Shown here: positions 1 through 15,630 of the stretch, in pieces
Layout of the letters: each line of letters opens with the position of its first letter
Position numbering within the stretch: position 1 is the first letter of the stretch
Source of the DNA: Dipetalonema caudispina
Taxonomy: Eukaryota; Nematoda; Chromadorea; Rhabditida; Onchocercidae
Length of the DNA: 30,000 bases
NCBI GenBank assembly: GCA_013365325.1
Contig: JABVXV010000522.1
Location: 1 to 30,000, forward strand
Reading direction: 5' to 3'
Made by a program: the position numbers and the translations under genes
Notes under the pieces: generated by a model
Told to the model about the DNA's origin: nothing
Databases searched by the model: none
What the model saw: the letters and a program-made list of their open reading frames with translations, nothing else

Positions 1-118
<118 letters not shown>

Positions 119-456
119 CTTTTTGTCTTCGTTATTTTAAAAAAGAAAAAATTGGACATTTTTTTCTCATTGCATAATTTTTCAAATCGTTTCTCAACCA
201 TTTTGGATGATTTATTTTATAAACTATTGCTTCATCTTAATCGTTATATTTCCAAACACATTGAAATAAGACGTATACGCTTTCGTTTTTTGGTTATCTT
301 ATCCTTTATTTCTTTTGGAAATTTTATTAATAAATTGAAATATTTTAAATTTTTTTAAAATTTTTAGAAAATTATCTAATGAATTAGCTTACTAAGCTTT
401 TTTTAAAAGAATTTGATCATTTTAATCAGTTCAAATTTTTAATATCCACTTTATAG
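119..456. other. AT-rich upstream region without a supported gene
   Basis: This stretch lies between the TAA array and the first channel exon. It holds a weak plus-strand reading frame (152-358) of low-complexity, Phe/Leu/Ile-rich composition with no splice signals or recognisable motif, which I take as noise. It probably contains promoter sequence of the channel gene, but no specific element is visible. Confidence 0.5.
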
Positions 457-504
457 GTAATTTAAGGAAGCAGAAACAGTAACCGAATCAATACTGCTTA
501 CCGG
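451..504 (+). promoter_or_regulatory. Putative SL trans-splice acceptor and 5' leader of the channel gene
   Basis: The sequence ttatag ends at 456, followed by a 48-nt leader before the ATG at 505. An in-frame TAA at 463-465 in this leader stops any upstream extension of the reading frame. An AG acceptor just before the first coding exon fits nematode spliced-leader addition, but a cis-spliced 5' UTR exon beyond the window is equally possible. Confidence 0.4.
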
Positions 505-3500
505 ATGGGAAAAGGGATTCAGCCAATAAAAGATCGATTACATCTGGTATGTCTAAATCCAGAAATCCCAAGAATTCTATTTAATGTAATAAATGTGTAG
601 TTGTAATGGTTGAATTACTCTTCATCATATTGTTTTTTTTTTTCTTTTTTTTTAAATTTCATATACCTCAAGCAAAAATAAACAATATTTTATCGAACTT
701 TCAAATCTGTTAAATTTTGCAGTTATTTTTGAATTTCACATTTGTTTTTAAATTTTAAAAATATTGAGTTCCAAACTTATTAAATTTCACTGTGAAATTT
801 ACACTTTTTTGCAATAAACATTAAATTATTAGATTGCTGTCTTTATGTGAATTTTGCTTCTCTAATTTAATTAACTTTAATTGCATTACAATCATGAATT
901 GCATGATATGGCAAACAAACAATTGAATCAAATAATTTTCTTTGAGCAATTTATGTCAAATCATTCTGATTATAATTTATAAATCTTATCAGTTAACGGA
1001 AATCAAACGGATTGCATCAAAATTTTATAAATTTATCAAATTAAAAAAAATGCATCAATTCTTAACTATTATCAATCAGGGAATTGATAACTTTTGATAC
1101 CTTATTTAATCAAAATATTTTTATTTTAGATTTATAAATATCATTATTGTTTTTTGACATGTTAGATTTAATTACATTTTATCGATATGTACAATATTAA
1201 ATCATATTTAACAGGTTAGCGATTCATTGTTTAAATTATATTAATTGATAAATACTGTAACAAAACGAAAAATCACCATGAAATATATAAGGTACAAAAA
1301 TAATCCTACATTAGTTGATCGAAGAAATTCAAAATGTCCTGTAATCCGATTAAACAAGTTTGATTAGATATGGATTATCTGATCTTTGTTGGCCAATATA
1401 TAACACTATTGCCTAGGTTTGCCTAAATTTTTTTATGCATATTTTTTTGCATACATAATCTTCTGGTTATCAGTAACATTAATCACTCCTAAACCAATAA
1501 GAGCAAATTTAGCTAAGTAGTCAAGGAAGTTTTTACTGACCAAACTATTCTAACCTAATACAATTTGTCACGAGTGTTTAGTGTGAAATAGCTTTCGTTG
1601 AGAAATACTTTATTGTATCGTTATTAAGAAAATCAAGTAAATAAGTTCTATATTCTAATTTTTCTTTTTCATCCAAACTGAATTTTACTTTAGAGTGAAT
1701 TTTTAATTAATTTTGTTGTTATTTTTCCCTTCTTCTTTTATTTTGTTTTCTGTTTCTGTCAATCTCATCTTATTTAATTGTTATTTAAATATAATTTTCT
1801 AATAGTATCAATGTTTTACGAACATTTTCCCATGCTATTAACAAAAATGTAAAGGATTAATTAACTGGAAAACTTGGTGAAAAATTAGAAATGAAAAATT
1901 GTTTAACGATGAATCCTTTTGGTTAAACTTGTTATCATTTATGTTCTGAATAGGTTTTGATAGCACGATTGTAGTTTTTGATATGATGTGTTAAAATTGC
2001 TAAATATTTTCGTACGTTATTTGAAAGATATCTGTAAAATTTCGAAATAATTAACGATAAATTAACTTGATAGGTCGATAAATTAGTAATAAATTAGTTC
2101 CGATGATCAATAAATTAGGAGCAAATTAGTTTCAATAGTCAACAACTGTTTTATTTTTTTTTTTCTTTGATAAATTTCACCATTTTGCTTGGTCTTATTC
2201 AAATTAATTCATTCTTAATAGCATTGAACTACCAATAATGATAAAAAGAGTTTATCTATCGGTTATCATTATTAATTTCTTCTTTCAAAAAGACCGTAAC
2301 CGGTGTGAAATTGCATTATCATCGAATGGAAATATTGCATTTCCTGTCCTTGTTATCAATCCCGAGATTAACAAAAATGGTATTCTATGATTGAAATTTT
2401 ACAATCTTTAAAAAACTATCACATATATATATATATATATATATATCGAGCATTAAGTAACAAATGTTTGCAAATTTGAACTGCCACTAGCCTTTTTTCA
2501 AAATTTCGAATTTTGTTTTTTTTTTTCTTCTTTAAAAATGAATATCTCAAGAAATTTTCTTTCTTAAAAACGAGGAATTTTTTTTTTTTTGATAAAAAAG
2601 TATATTAATATTACACATATCATTTTTTCTTTTTTCATTGTAGTTATGATTTCATCCAAAATATTTTTGTTCTTTTCTTCTATTTTTTTTCTTGTTTTAT
2701 TTTCCTTGTCCACTTTTTCAAAAAAAAAAAAAAAAAAAAAAAAAAAAGGAAAGGAAAAAATGGATTGTTGTGATGAATTTTTTAGATACTTAATTTAAAA
2801 ATTTGTAAATGTTTGAGCAACAAAAAGAAAGAAAAGAAGAGTAAAGATTGCAATAAATGATAAACGATCATATTACCATTGTAAAATTAACCCTTCGCAA
2901 GATAGTTGTTATTGATCAAATCAATACAATGAAAGTAATTAAGTTTATACTAAAAATGAATGAATGCTTTTTCAATGATTGCCAAAAATTAACTTCCTGT
3001 TTTGAATGATTGAAGATGATCCATTATGATTACCAATATATCTCCTCCAACACTTTCTCTCAGTTGTTTATATTTTATTCTAATTGCAACTTTCTTACAT
3101 CATACAAACTAATTTCACTGACCACCTTCTTGTCTTTGCCCCTTCCAAAAGAGAGAGAGAAGAGGAAATAAAACCTTTTCCTCTCGAAATCTTTTTTTAA
3201 TCGAAAAAAAAAAAAAGGTTCTATGAAAGATTTTCCTTCAAACTATATGTATTTCATATTATGATATGCAATAAAATCCCTTCAACTTACTACAGCAATT
3301 TTCATGGCTTTATTTAAATAGCAACTGTCGATAATTGAAAAAAAAATTATAATTAAAAATAAAATTTAATGAGGAATAAAGGATCAATTAATTTATGTAT
3401 CCGATATATAATGGAAATGCAACCTCTCCTTATTGAACCTACTTTGATAAATATTTATATACAATCTGTTTTGATAAAGAAAAGAAAAGAGAGAGAAAAA

Positions 3501-3533
3501 AAAAAACAGAATTCACTAAAATGGGAAAAAAAA

Positions 3534-3568
<35 letters not shown>

Positions 3569-6500
3569 GGAAAAACAAGTGGAAAATTTTCAACAACAAA
3601 TCAGTTTGTTGTTATTTACAAAGAAAGAATTAAAGTATTTGTAAGTAATGTTATGATAAATGAATTTTTTTGAGGTTTTCATAAGTTTTCCAAAATTTTA
3701 AAGTTTTAATTTTTCTTTTGAAAAATTATGAATTAAAAAATTTACATTTCAGCTTGCACCATACGTGCTTCATTTGGTACTGGTCATTGCCGTTGCTGTC
3801 TATGTTCTTGCGGGAGCATTAGCAATTCGGCAACTTGAAGCTATTGCTATCAATCGAAATGCAACAGTTCAATTTTGTGATATCTCAAATTTAAATGCTC
3901 CATTTTTAAATATTTTATATTATATGAAGATTAGATTCAATGTTTGGAATATTTTGTGATATGTTGAAATTAAATTCTATGATTTTGCAATGCTATTTTC
4001 AATCATTCATTTTTATTCTTTCCATAACTCAATGAAAACAAATAGTTGCAATCGTAAATTTTGCTGCTTTTTTCCTTTTTTAAAATTTTAAATAATTTTA
4101 TTATATGGAACTGTCAGTGTTTAACTTTTTATCATATTTACAGATGTTAATCAGAAATGGTAATATATATCGTGGTGATGATAAACGAAGTAAAAGTGGT
4201 CTCATGGATCAGAGCAGAGATGATCATTGTATGTTTCTAATCATTCTTTTTTTTTTTTTTTTCTTTTTCTTTGTTTTTGCTTTATTCCTACTTGTAATAT
4301 GATAAATTTTTAAGAAGAATAAGAAATAAATTCAGATGATAGTTCAAATTGCAATTAATTATAAAATATTTAGTAAGTTTTTTATAAAATAAATTTTATG
4401 GCCATAAAAAAAACGGAAAGATGAAACTCAAAGTTGAAAATTTTTTAAACAACAGTTTATCAATTGTAATTGCCAAATATAGGATGCATTGTAGTGGGGA
4501 AAAAAAAAAAAAAAAAAAGTAAAAGTGAATGAGAAAAAACGATTTAAGGAGTCAAATATCGAAATATTTTTCATCAATTTCGTTTAAACATGAACTTGCT
4601 GGAAAAATAAATCTTCGCATGGTTTTCAATTCTCCCGAGAATTTTTTTTTGGCTCTAAAAATTACCAATTTTTGATAAAGTGGTTAATATTGAATGGAAA
4701 AAAGTGCATTCTACGCTAATTTCAAATTTATGCTTAAGAGGGTAGAAGAAGGGGAAAAGGAAAAAAAAACAGATAAAAATGCAAAATAGGATTCTAATTT
4801 TAAATCTATCAAGTTATGTAATTATAATTTTATTGGAACCATTAAGTCAATATATCGTTTCGAAATCTTAACCAAAAATAAAAATCTTACACTAGAGAAA
4901 AACTTATTTGTGTTTTTTTTTTTATTTTTTTTAAATCAAAATTTTAAAATGATTAAAAAAGAAAGGTGAATTGTATAGATATTTAAATGTTTTGGAAAAT
5001 GTTTAGTGCATCCCAAAATGGAATGTATGATCGAAATGTTAAAACAAAGGAGTAGTGCTAAAATTTGTGAAGAAGGACAATTGGATGAACTAACCAATGA
5101 TGTTTACAACATTTGCTTTCAAGAACAAATTCATGAAAATCGAAAGGGAAATAAAGTTTCACGAATTGCCAGTCAGTTTTCATATTTCCCGCGATTTCTT
5201 GTTCCTAGTTTTTCCACTTCCAACTTGTCAGAAAAAAAAAAAAAAAAAAAAAAAAAAACAGGTAAATGGTAAAATAAGAGTCACAAATGATCAATCTTTT
5301 GGATTTCAATTTAAATGGTTATCTCGCAATATTGGTTGTCGATGACTAAGTGTAAATTATTTGCCATGATTTGATCATGTTGAATAAATTCCATTGCAAT
5401 TTTCTAAATTTGAATTTTTTTATTGACTTACTTAAATTAAATTCTAAATTTCAATTCACTGAAGATACTGCTGGTACAAACGATGTCGACGATTATTTTT
5501 ATTGGTCCCTTATGGATTCAATTGTTTTTTGCTTTACCGTAATAACAACAATTGGTATGCTCTTTTTGTTTTTTGATGGATGAATGGATGAAAACAGATG
5601 GATTGAAAAAAGGAAGAAAAAAAAGTCGCAATTTATTTGGGAAATTTCAAATTTTCAAGTCAGAATCAAATTAGACTGCCAAAATTTCTCGCGTCATTGC
5701 GTCAACTTGCATCAATCCCTATGGTATATTTCTGATGACCCATAGCAATCACTAAGTATTTCAGGCCTTTTATCATTTCCAATTCCATTTTTTACATACT
5801 CAATGTAGTCAATCATTTTCTTGAGGATTAACCAAATGATTAATTGCATTTCTTCATTTGCATAGTACGTAAAAATACGCGTATCAGTATAGCATATTTT
5901 ACGATGTATACTTCAATATAGATCAATTTAGTGGAATTTTTCGCCATTCTTTCCATTTTCTGATTTGATTTTCAGGATATGGTAATGTGGCACCGAAAAC
6001 GATGGAAGGAAGGCTTTTTGTAATAGCATATGGTGTCTTAGGTATACCATTTACAATGCTTGCCATTGCTAGTTTGGGCAAATTTTTGGCCGAAATTTTG
6101 CAAGGAATTGCGCAATTGGCAACTCGTTTAATGAAGTAATTGTTTTTTTTTTTTTTTTTTTTTTTCCTTCGAAAACAAAAAAGAAATTATGATTCAAAAA
6201 GAAATTAGTTTAAAATGGAATAGAATTAAGTTCTAAGCAATAAATTCTGTCATAGAAAATTGAAATGAATTTTCTCACTGCAAAAATTATACAAAATAAT
6301 GAATTAAAATATTGGAGATAAGAAAAAAATTTAATAGTTGAATTGCTGTGTTGTCAGAAAATTTAAGATGACAAATCTCATTTTATATTTTCATACATAC
6401 TGTTTAGTTTACTCACAGTGACAGATAGCAATTACTACGAGGAAATTAAATGCTGTGAATTATGTCGTTAGCTTTTTAGAAATGCCATTAATGCAATCAA

Positions 6501-8864
6501 GCAAAATTTCCAGCTATTTGGCGGATACGGTAAAAATAGAGTTAAGTTTTGAGATCGTTAAAATTGTCGAAGCAAACCATGGATTTTGCAAACTCTTCGA
6601 TGACTTTCGTAAATCAAATTTGTTAAATTTAATGACCCATTCAATTTTTATCTTTCAGTTGAACATATCTAAACTTCTTATAATTAAAATTATACAACTG
6701 TAAACAATTTGCAGGACAATTTTTTGTCGCAATAGCATGCAAAAGCTGTTCAAGGAAAAGGAAGTTCTAATCAGTGGTTTAAAAAATGACGATAATAAGC
6801 AAGTATGTTTTGATTCAACATATTTTTGCAGATGTATTTAAATGATGCAAAAAAAAAAGAAGAAATTGCAAAATTTTCTTGAAAAATTATGATATTTGTG
6901 AATGAATATATTAATAAATAGACGAAAATTTGCATATATTTATTCACTTTTGTTATTGTAAAAAATTGATTAATCATCGTCTTGAAATAATTTTAAGATT
7001 AAGGAATAAAAATTTGCATATTATAGAAAATTTCAAATGATGACGATGTATCAGGTAGTTCGGAGGTCAAAAAGGTTAGCAAATATATTCCATTTATCTA
7101 GTCGTTTATTTATAAATGAGCTAAAAAGTATCAAAAATGAGAATTTTTTCATAACCAGTGGTACCTGTAGTTTTATTAAGCTCTGGCATTTTGAATTCTT
7201 ACAAAAAATGTTGAAAAGATAAAAGAAGAAGCAAACGTAGAAGGATAATTTCCTATGTATCATTTAGGAAAATTTTAAAATTTTGTATCGTCTCGTTTTT
7301 CTTTTTTTATAGGTAGAAAAATGGGGCGAAGCATTGATACTAATTGTGGCCTTTTTCATTTACATCATAATTGGTTCAATAGTTATTGCAAGCTATGAAC
7401 CGGAAATGGACTTCTTTGGAGCTATTTATTTCAATTTTGTATCACTGACAACTATCGGTTTAGGTGATTTGGTGCCTAAAAAGTAATAACTTCATCTTAT
7501 TTTCAAATTTAAAATCACAAGTTATAAGAAGTAACAATTTGAAAATTAAAAATTACATACGGTATAGGAGGATCATTGTTAGCCTAACTACCATTCGATG
7601 GATTAGATTGGAACAGCTCAAAAATTGCTATGATAAGCCTAGTTTAGCCATGAATAGCTTTATTTGTCATGAAAGCGAATAATAGCCGGGAAATATGTCA
7701 TATCGGATGAACATAGAGTGTCAATAATTTCAAATGTTTTAAATCATTTAAGGATCGGTCGGTCAGAAATCTTAAATTTTTCAGGAATTTTAATAAAACA
7801 ATCTAGAAAGAAGTGATAATGTTGTATGAAATTTATTAAATGATTCCAGGAGGTATATAATTTACTAAATTATTTCATTTTTTTTTTTAGTGAAAAGTAC
7901 CTGGTATTAACACTGATTTACTCAGCTGTTGGTTTAGCATTAACAACCACCGCTATTGAAATTGCTGCTGAATATTTGAAAATGCTACATTATTTCGGTC
8001 GTAAAATTGACAATGTTGCAAATGTAAAAATTTGGTTTGGAGGCAAACAGTAAGTCATAATGTTTATTTTATGTATTTAAAGAGATTTGCAATCATTTAA
8101 TTACCTTCTTATATGACCCCAAGTAATATCACTGTTTTGTACCTTGGAAAAGATCCTACTTTTGCAAAACGGATAATTTGGCGAAAATACGCTACCGAAT
8201 ATAATGTAAAACGTACCTTAAATTAATTAAACTGCTACATACTTTTCTTGAGGAATCAACTAAAACAAACAGAACATTGCGTGAAAATATGAGACAATTA
8301 CTAAAATGATGAAGGTAATTCAAATTGAAATCGATATGAATATAAGCCATATTTCAAAAGTAAAGCTACGCTTCTCAAATCGGAAGTAATCATTTTGTAA
8401 AGGAAGGAAAGACAAATGACTCAAATACTAAATATCGAGGCTCATGAAGAATTATGCCGTTTTTGTTCCGCAATTACATCTTTCAGATGCATCTTACAAA
8501 TCTCAATCTGAATAACTTCTTTGCAGGCTTACAATGAAACAACTAGTCCGAAATCTGGGTGATTATTTCGACTTACCGATAAACGAAATTGCCGATTTAA
8601 ACCTCGATGAATTCGTCAATGCGGCAATTAAAGTAGAAGCAGGTGAACTAGGTACCTTACGGGTAAGTTTGTCAATGAAATTTATATGTTTATTACGAGC
8701 TGGCAGGATTTTAAACCAGTCATTTCTGACCCAATGATTACAAAATCTGCCGGAGCACTTGAAAACCAATAATACACATAATGAATAACTTTCAGTGTCC
8801 ACGACCAATCACTGTCGATATTGATTCGATAATCTTTGTTGATGCAGATGAACCATATATGTAA
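505..8864 (+). CDS. TWK-type two-pore-domain potassium channel (12 exons)
   Basis: Predicted exons: 505-546, 3753-3866, 4144-4228, 5007-5261, 5465-5554, 5976-6135, 6715-6802, 7027-7074, 7313-7482, 7891-8049, 8527-8662, 8796-8864. All phases join to give 471 aa ending in TAA. The protein has the K2P layout: TM1 (about residues 15-38), a long extracellular cap, pore helix 1 with filter TIGYGN (194-199), TM2 (about 207-230), TM3 (about 301-321), pore 2 with filter TIGLGD (341-346), TM4 (about 354-374) and a cytosolic tail. Channels of this family pass background K+ current at the plasma membrane. Exons 5-12 are firm. The start (14-aa exon 1 ending at gtatgt), the weak gttcaa donor after exon 2, and the end of exon 4 are less sure: exon 4 as modelled reads through a 27-A run giving eight lysines. 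The paralogue within the large nematode TWK family was not assigned. Confidence 0.9.
2234..2275. repeat. Short inverted repeat (10-bp stem) in intron 1
   Basis: The arms aataatgata and tatcattatt are exact reverse complements separated by about 20 nt. In such AT-rich DNA this can arise by chance, and no function is implied. Confidence 0.5.
2423..2446. repeat. (AT)12 dinucleotide microsatellite
   Basis: Twelve uninterrupted AT units within intron 1 of the channel gene. Confidence 0.97.
3536..3567. repeat. Poly-A run (32 A)
   Basis: A 32-base A homopolymer inside intron 1 of the channel gene. It is one of many A/T runs of 15-32 bases in the window (others at 2720-2747, 4500-4518, 6143-6165, 15535-15553, 15728-15749, 16067-16087, 29739-29761). 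Confidence 0.97.
5232..5258 (+). repeat. Poly-A run (27 A) at the end of channel exon 4
   Basis: The A run ends three bases before the best 5' splice site of this region (cag followed by gtaaat at 5262). If that donor is used, the run is translated as eight lysines in the extracellular cap. The phase of this donor (1) is the one that fits the downstream exon starting at 5465. Confidence 0.9.
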
Positions 8865-8999
8865 CAACAGTATGAACAAAATCTAATATCGTTCATTTTC
8901 GTCGTTACATTCAGGAGTCAAGGCTAAGAACTGAGCTTTTATTGAAAAGAAATATAGAGAAACAACATTGTTTGATCTCGTCTGTATATAGTATGGACC

Positions 9000-9005
9000 A
9001 ATAAA
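9000..9005 (+). terminator. Candidate polyadenylation signal AATAAA of the channel gene
   Basis: This is an AATAAA 135 nt after the TAA stop at 8862-8864. It is a canonical hexamer at a plausible 3' UTR distance; no transcript data are available. Confidence 0.55.
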
Positions 9006-9340
9006 CGTCTCCTCTTTTTACAAGTACAGAAATTCGTACATATTGTTTTAAAAGGAATCCATGCATTAATTGAATCACTTCATTCCTAACGTCTTAGCAA
9101 ATTAGGAAATAAGGATTCGAAATTGACGTTGCAAAGATGAAAAAGTTGATCTTTTACAAGGAAATCAACATGGAAAGGGAAGCATCTAAAAGAATCCGCA
9201 CGAAAAACCTTTTCAGATCAGTTAGCAGCTTTGGATGGAACGATGAACTCAGAAAATAAGTAGGAAGATCCGGAGAGGGGAAAACAATTCAAAATTACAA
9301 GTGTTAAGTATGCATCACATTCTACAGCGAGGTTGAATAA

Positions 9341-9346
9341 TTTATT
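9341..9346 (-). terminator. Candidate polyadenylation signal AATAAA of dld-1
   Basis: The plus-strand tttatt here reads AATAAA on the minus strand, about 250 nt downstream of the dld-1 stop. It is the first canonical hexamer I noticed after the stop. Confidence 0.45.
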
Positions 9347-9597
9347 ACACGCAACATAACTTATTATTGTAATAACTCCGATAAAAATTTCCTGATGCGC
9401 AAAGAGAGATAATTCATACAAAAATGAAGGAAGCAAAACTAATATAAATCAACAAAGTGATTTAATTTCCAAAGAACTAGAATTAAACTAGAATTCATTT
9501 TACGTCGACGAAGATCGTCGGAAATTTGTAGTGACGGTTGAATGCGAATAACCGTCTGCAAGTAAAAAGGGAAGAACAGAGAAACAAAATATCACTT

Positions 9598-13773
<4,176 letters not shown>

Positions 13774-13790
13774 ACTACACCTGAAATTGA
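13774..13790 (-). promoter_or_regulatory. Putative SL trans-splice acceptor of dld-1
   Basis: On the minus strand the sequence reads aatttcag (AG at 13782-13781), then a 7-nt leader, then the ATG at 13773. TTTCAG is the consensus nematode 3' splice site, and such a short leader before the start codon is typical of spliced-leader addition. Confidence 0.65.
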
Positions 13791-14255
13791 TATTAGTTGA
13801 GATGACATTAATGTTACTTAACATTGAGATGAAGCGGAATTAGAACATTCACAACTAAATCCTCTCAATACAACTAATAATGCAAACTTATCTTTACGAA
13901 CCAAAGAACAAAATAAACAAATTCCCACATACTCAAACATTAGTATTTGATATAACTAAGCAACGTTTTGATTAAATATATAATTTTGAGGAAAATTTCC
14001 AATATCAACACTATGGAAAAACCTGTTCTAATATATTATACATAAATCTGATATGTAAACCACCTTGAATATTAAAATTGGCAAACAGTAACAGTAGCAT
14101 ATTAACAAAATTTTCGAAGGAACAAACATAATGGAATCACCTTACACCATTTCTCACTACTGTACAACAATCTAAGCTTCAACTCTTTTGAAGCAATTTT
14201 TTTCAGAATGATAATTACACATAATCGTTATCAGGTATGTGTCTCCGTCATGAAA
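13791..14255. other. Spacer between the micro-gene and dld-1
   Basis: About 465 bp of AT-rich DNA separate the micro-gene stop from the dld-1 acceptor. No further exon was seen. If the two genes form a nematode operon, this would be the intercistronic region. Confidence 0.45.
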
Positions 14256-15287
14256 TCAGTGTTTTTCGAATATATCTTCCACTGCTTCAAGCTTTTGCGC
14301 AACATCCTCATCAAAACTGCAGAATAATATTTATTTTTAATCATTAGTTCATCAATTCGACCGAACATACTTGGCCCCTAACATAGTTCGTCACCACTTT
14401 TTTTCCGTCTTGTCCAAATTTATCTGGAATATCTTGGAGGGAAAGCTACTGATAAAATCTCTATTCTGCAACATTCAATTTACCATCTCTTGCTTTTTTT
14501 GATAGTGGCTACTTTACTATACGTTTAATCTGTCACGGTTAGCAGCACTTCACATGCTTAAAATTAAATGCATTATATAAATCCGAAATGTATGACGAGA
14601 ATCAACGTAAGATATCTCTGAAGGCATTACGTACCTTTATTCCGATCAACATCTCATTAATAATTTCTCAAACTTTAATGGAAGTGAAACTGAGTAAGAA
14701 GAACTACAACACAGATCTTCTATACTTTTTGTCATATATTTTCCATGATCTATTAGCGAAAGTAAATAGAATGACTACATTTTTCCGGAATTATTCATGC
14801 GAAAAGATAGGAAACGATTTGGTACGAAAGCGACAAGATTTAAAATTTTGTTTAAAAAAATCAAATAAATGTCATAGGAAGTTGAAGCAATACGTTAGGT
14901 TAAACATTCTACGAAGATATTATTGTTGACGTCAGCTTATCAATAACAGAGAACAGAAAGCATTATCAAGCGCGATAGTTTGCAATTTTTAACCAAACAT
15001 CAAACTACTCTCAAAAAAAAAAAAAAATCCACCTATCTATTATTCGACAAAAACATATGGAAATAGCACCAAAATAATCGTAAAATGGTTTTAAAAATCT
15101 ATAAATCATCGATAATGATGGGTAAATTACTTATCACACAGGGATAGGATTCTCGATTATCCTTAATTACGAACTATATTTTAATATCGCCCGCGATATT
15201 TTTAATTATGAACTATTCAATGATAAGCTTACCAATATCTTCGATTCGTATTGATGAGTTTCTTTTTCCTCTTTTTTTCACAGACAT
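14256..15287 (-). CDS. Candidate micro-gene, three short exons, unknown function
   Basis: Exon 1 (15287-15233) starts with ATG seven bases after a TTTAG acceptor, encodes MSVKKRGKRNSSIRIEDI and ends at a good gtaagc donor. Exon 2 (14423-14371, acceptor attccag, donor gtatgt) continues in phase with KFGQDGKKVVTNYVRGQ. The third coding-like stretch ends KLEAVEDIFEKH followed by TGA at 14258-14256. The join from exon 2 to 3 is the weak point: the obvious acceptor (ctgcag, exon from 14316) gives a stop at once, whereas an AG ten bases further (exon from 14306) keeps the frame and gives about 52 aa. The product would be a small charged protein with a basic N-terminus and an acidic, probably helical C-terminus and no signal peptide. 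I do not recognise the family. It may be a real small gene, a decayed one, or a mis-drawn longer gene. It lies upstream of dld-1 on the same strand. Confidence 0.4.
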
Positions 15288-15300
15288 TTTATTGCTAAAC
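15288..15300 (-). promoter_or_regulatory. Putative SL trans-splice acceptor of the micro-gene
   Basis: On the minus strand cagtttag (AG at 15296-15295) is followed by the 7-nt leader caataaa and the ATG. This matches the spacing seen at dld-1. Confidence 0.45.
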
Positions 15301-15375
15301 TGTTGGAATACATCTTATCAATGTTAACTTTTTGTTTTCAATTCAAAAAATGCTGTAACAGTTTCCTTTTTTTTT

Positions 15376-15630
15376 ATTTAACGAAGTATTTCCAATTTTT
15401 CTCAAATAAACAATAAGCAATGTTCAAATGATATTCATAGAGCATAGAAACAAGTGATGCAATCAGCAAAATGAAAGGAGGAAAAACAAAGTAATTTATA
15501 AATCTTAACAATTATATCCGATGAAACGAAAATAAAAAAAAAAAAAAAAAAAACCCGCATTCAGAACTACAAATATGAACATCTCTTATTGTTTATTATT
15601 TTGAGAAAAATTGGAAATACTTCGTTAAAT
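15376..15630. repeat. Long inverted repeat (foldback or MITE-like)
   Basis: The left arm 15376-15417 (atttaacgaagtatttccaa...) and right arm 15585-15630 are near-perfect reverse complements over about 42 bp, differing by one 4-bp insertion in the right arm. They are separated by about 167 bp that includes a 19-A run. A second, outer complementary pair (about 15329-15345 with 15658-15674, ttttgttttcaattca) extends the symmetry, with unmatched sequence between. No reading frame for a transposase is present. The structure suggests a small non-autonomous foldback element or a long hairpin. Confidence 0.88.

Larger units (their letters stand above)
547..3752 (+). other. Long intron 1 of the channel gene
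   Basis: This 3.2 kb interval between the first two coding exons has no supported gene. It holds a (AT)12 run, A runs at 2720-2747 and 3536-3567, a small stem-loop near 2234-2275, and two reading frames (2589-2798, 3369-3644) that exist only because of lysine codons in the A runs. Large first introns often carry regulatory elements, but none is recognisable here. Confidence 0.65.
8865..9597. other. Convergent 3' intergenic region between the channel gene and dld-1
   Basis: About 730 bp separate the stop codons of the two convergent genes. The interval contains the channel poly(A) signal at 9000-9005 and a minus-strand AATAAA at 9341-9346. The minus-strand frame at 9218-9436 starts at no supported exon and has no family resemblance, so I treat the interval as paired 3' UTRs. 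Confidence 0.65.

Noticed and set aside
2589..2798. Plus-strand ORF with Phe/Ser-rich start and lysine run
   Set aside because: Pyrimidine tract followed by a 28-A tract; low-complexity artefact inside an intron.
3369..3644. Plus-strand ORF with a long lysine run
   Set aside because: Open only because a 32-A tract is read as lysine; lies within intron 1 of the channel gene with no homology.
14588..14929. 113-codon plus-strand ORF between dld-1 and dcap-2
   Set aside because: One of the longest single open frames here, but Lys/Asn/Leu-rich from base composition, with no recognisable motif or splice context. It overlaps the intron of the minus-strand micro-gene candidate. Kept as noise unless transcripts are found.
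15535..15553. Poly-A runs as tails of retrocopies or SINEs
   Set aside because: A and T runs occur on both strands all over the window without adjacent retro-element sequence or target-site duplications; simple homopolymer expansion is enough.
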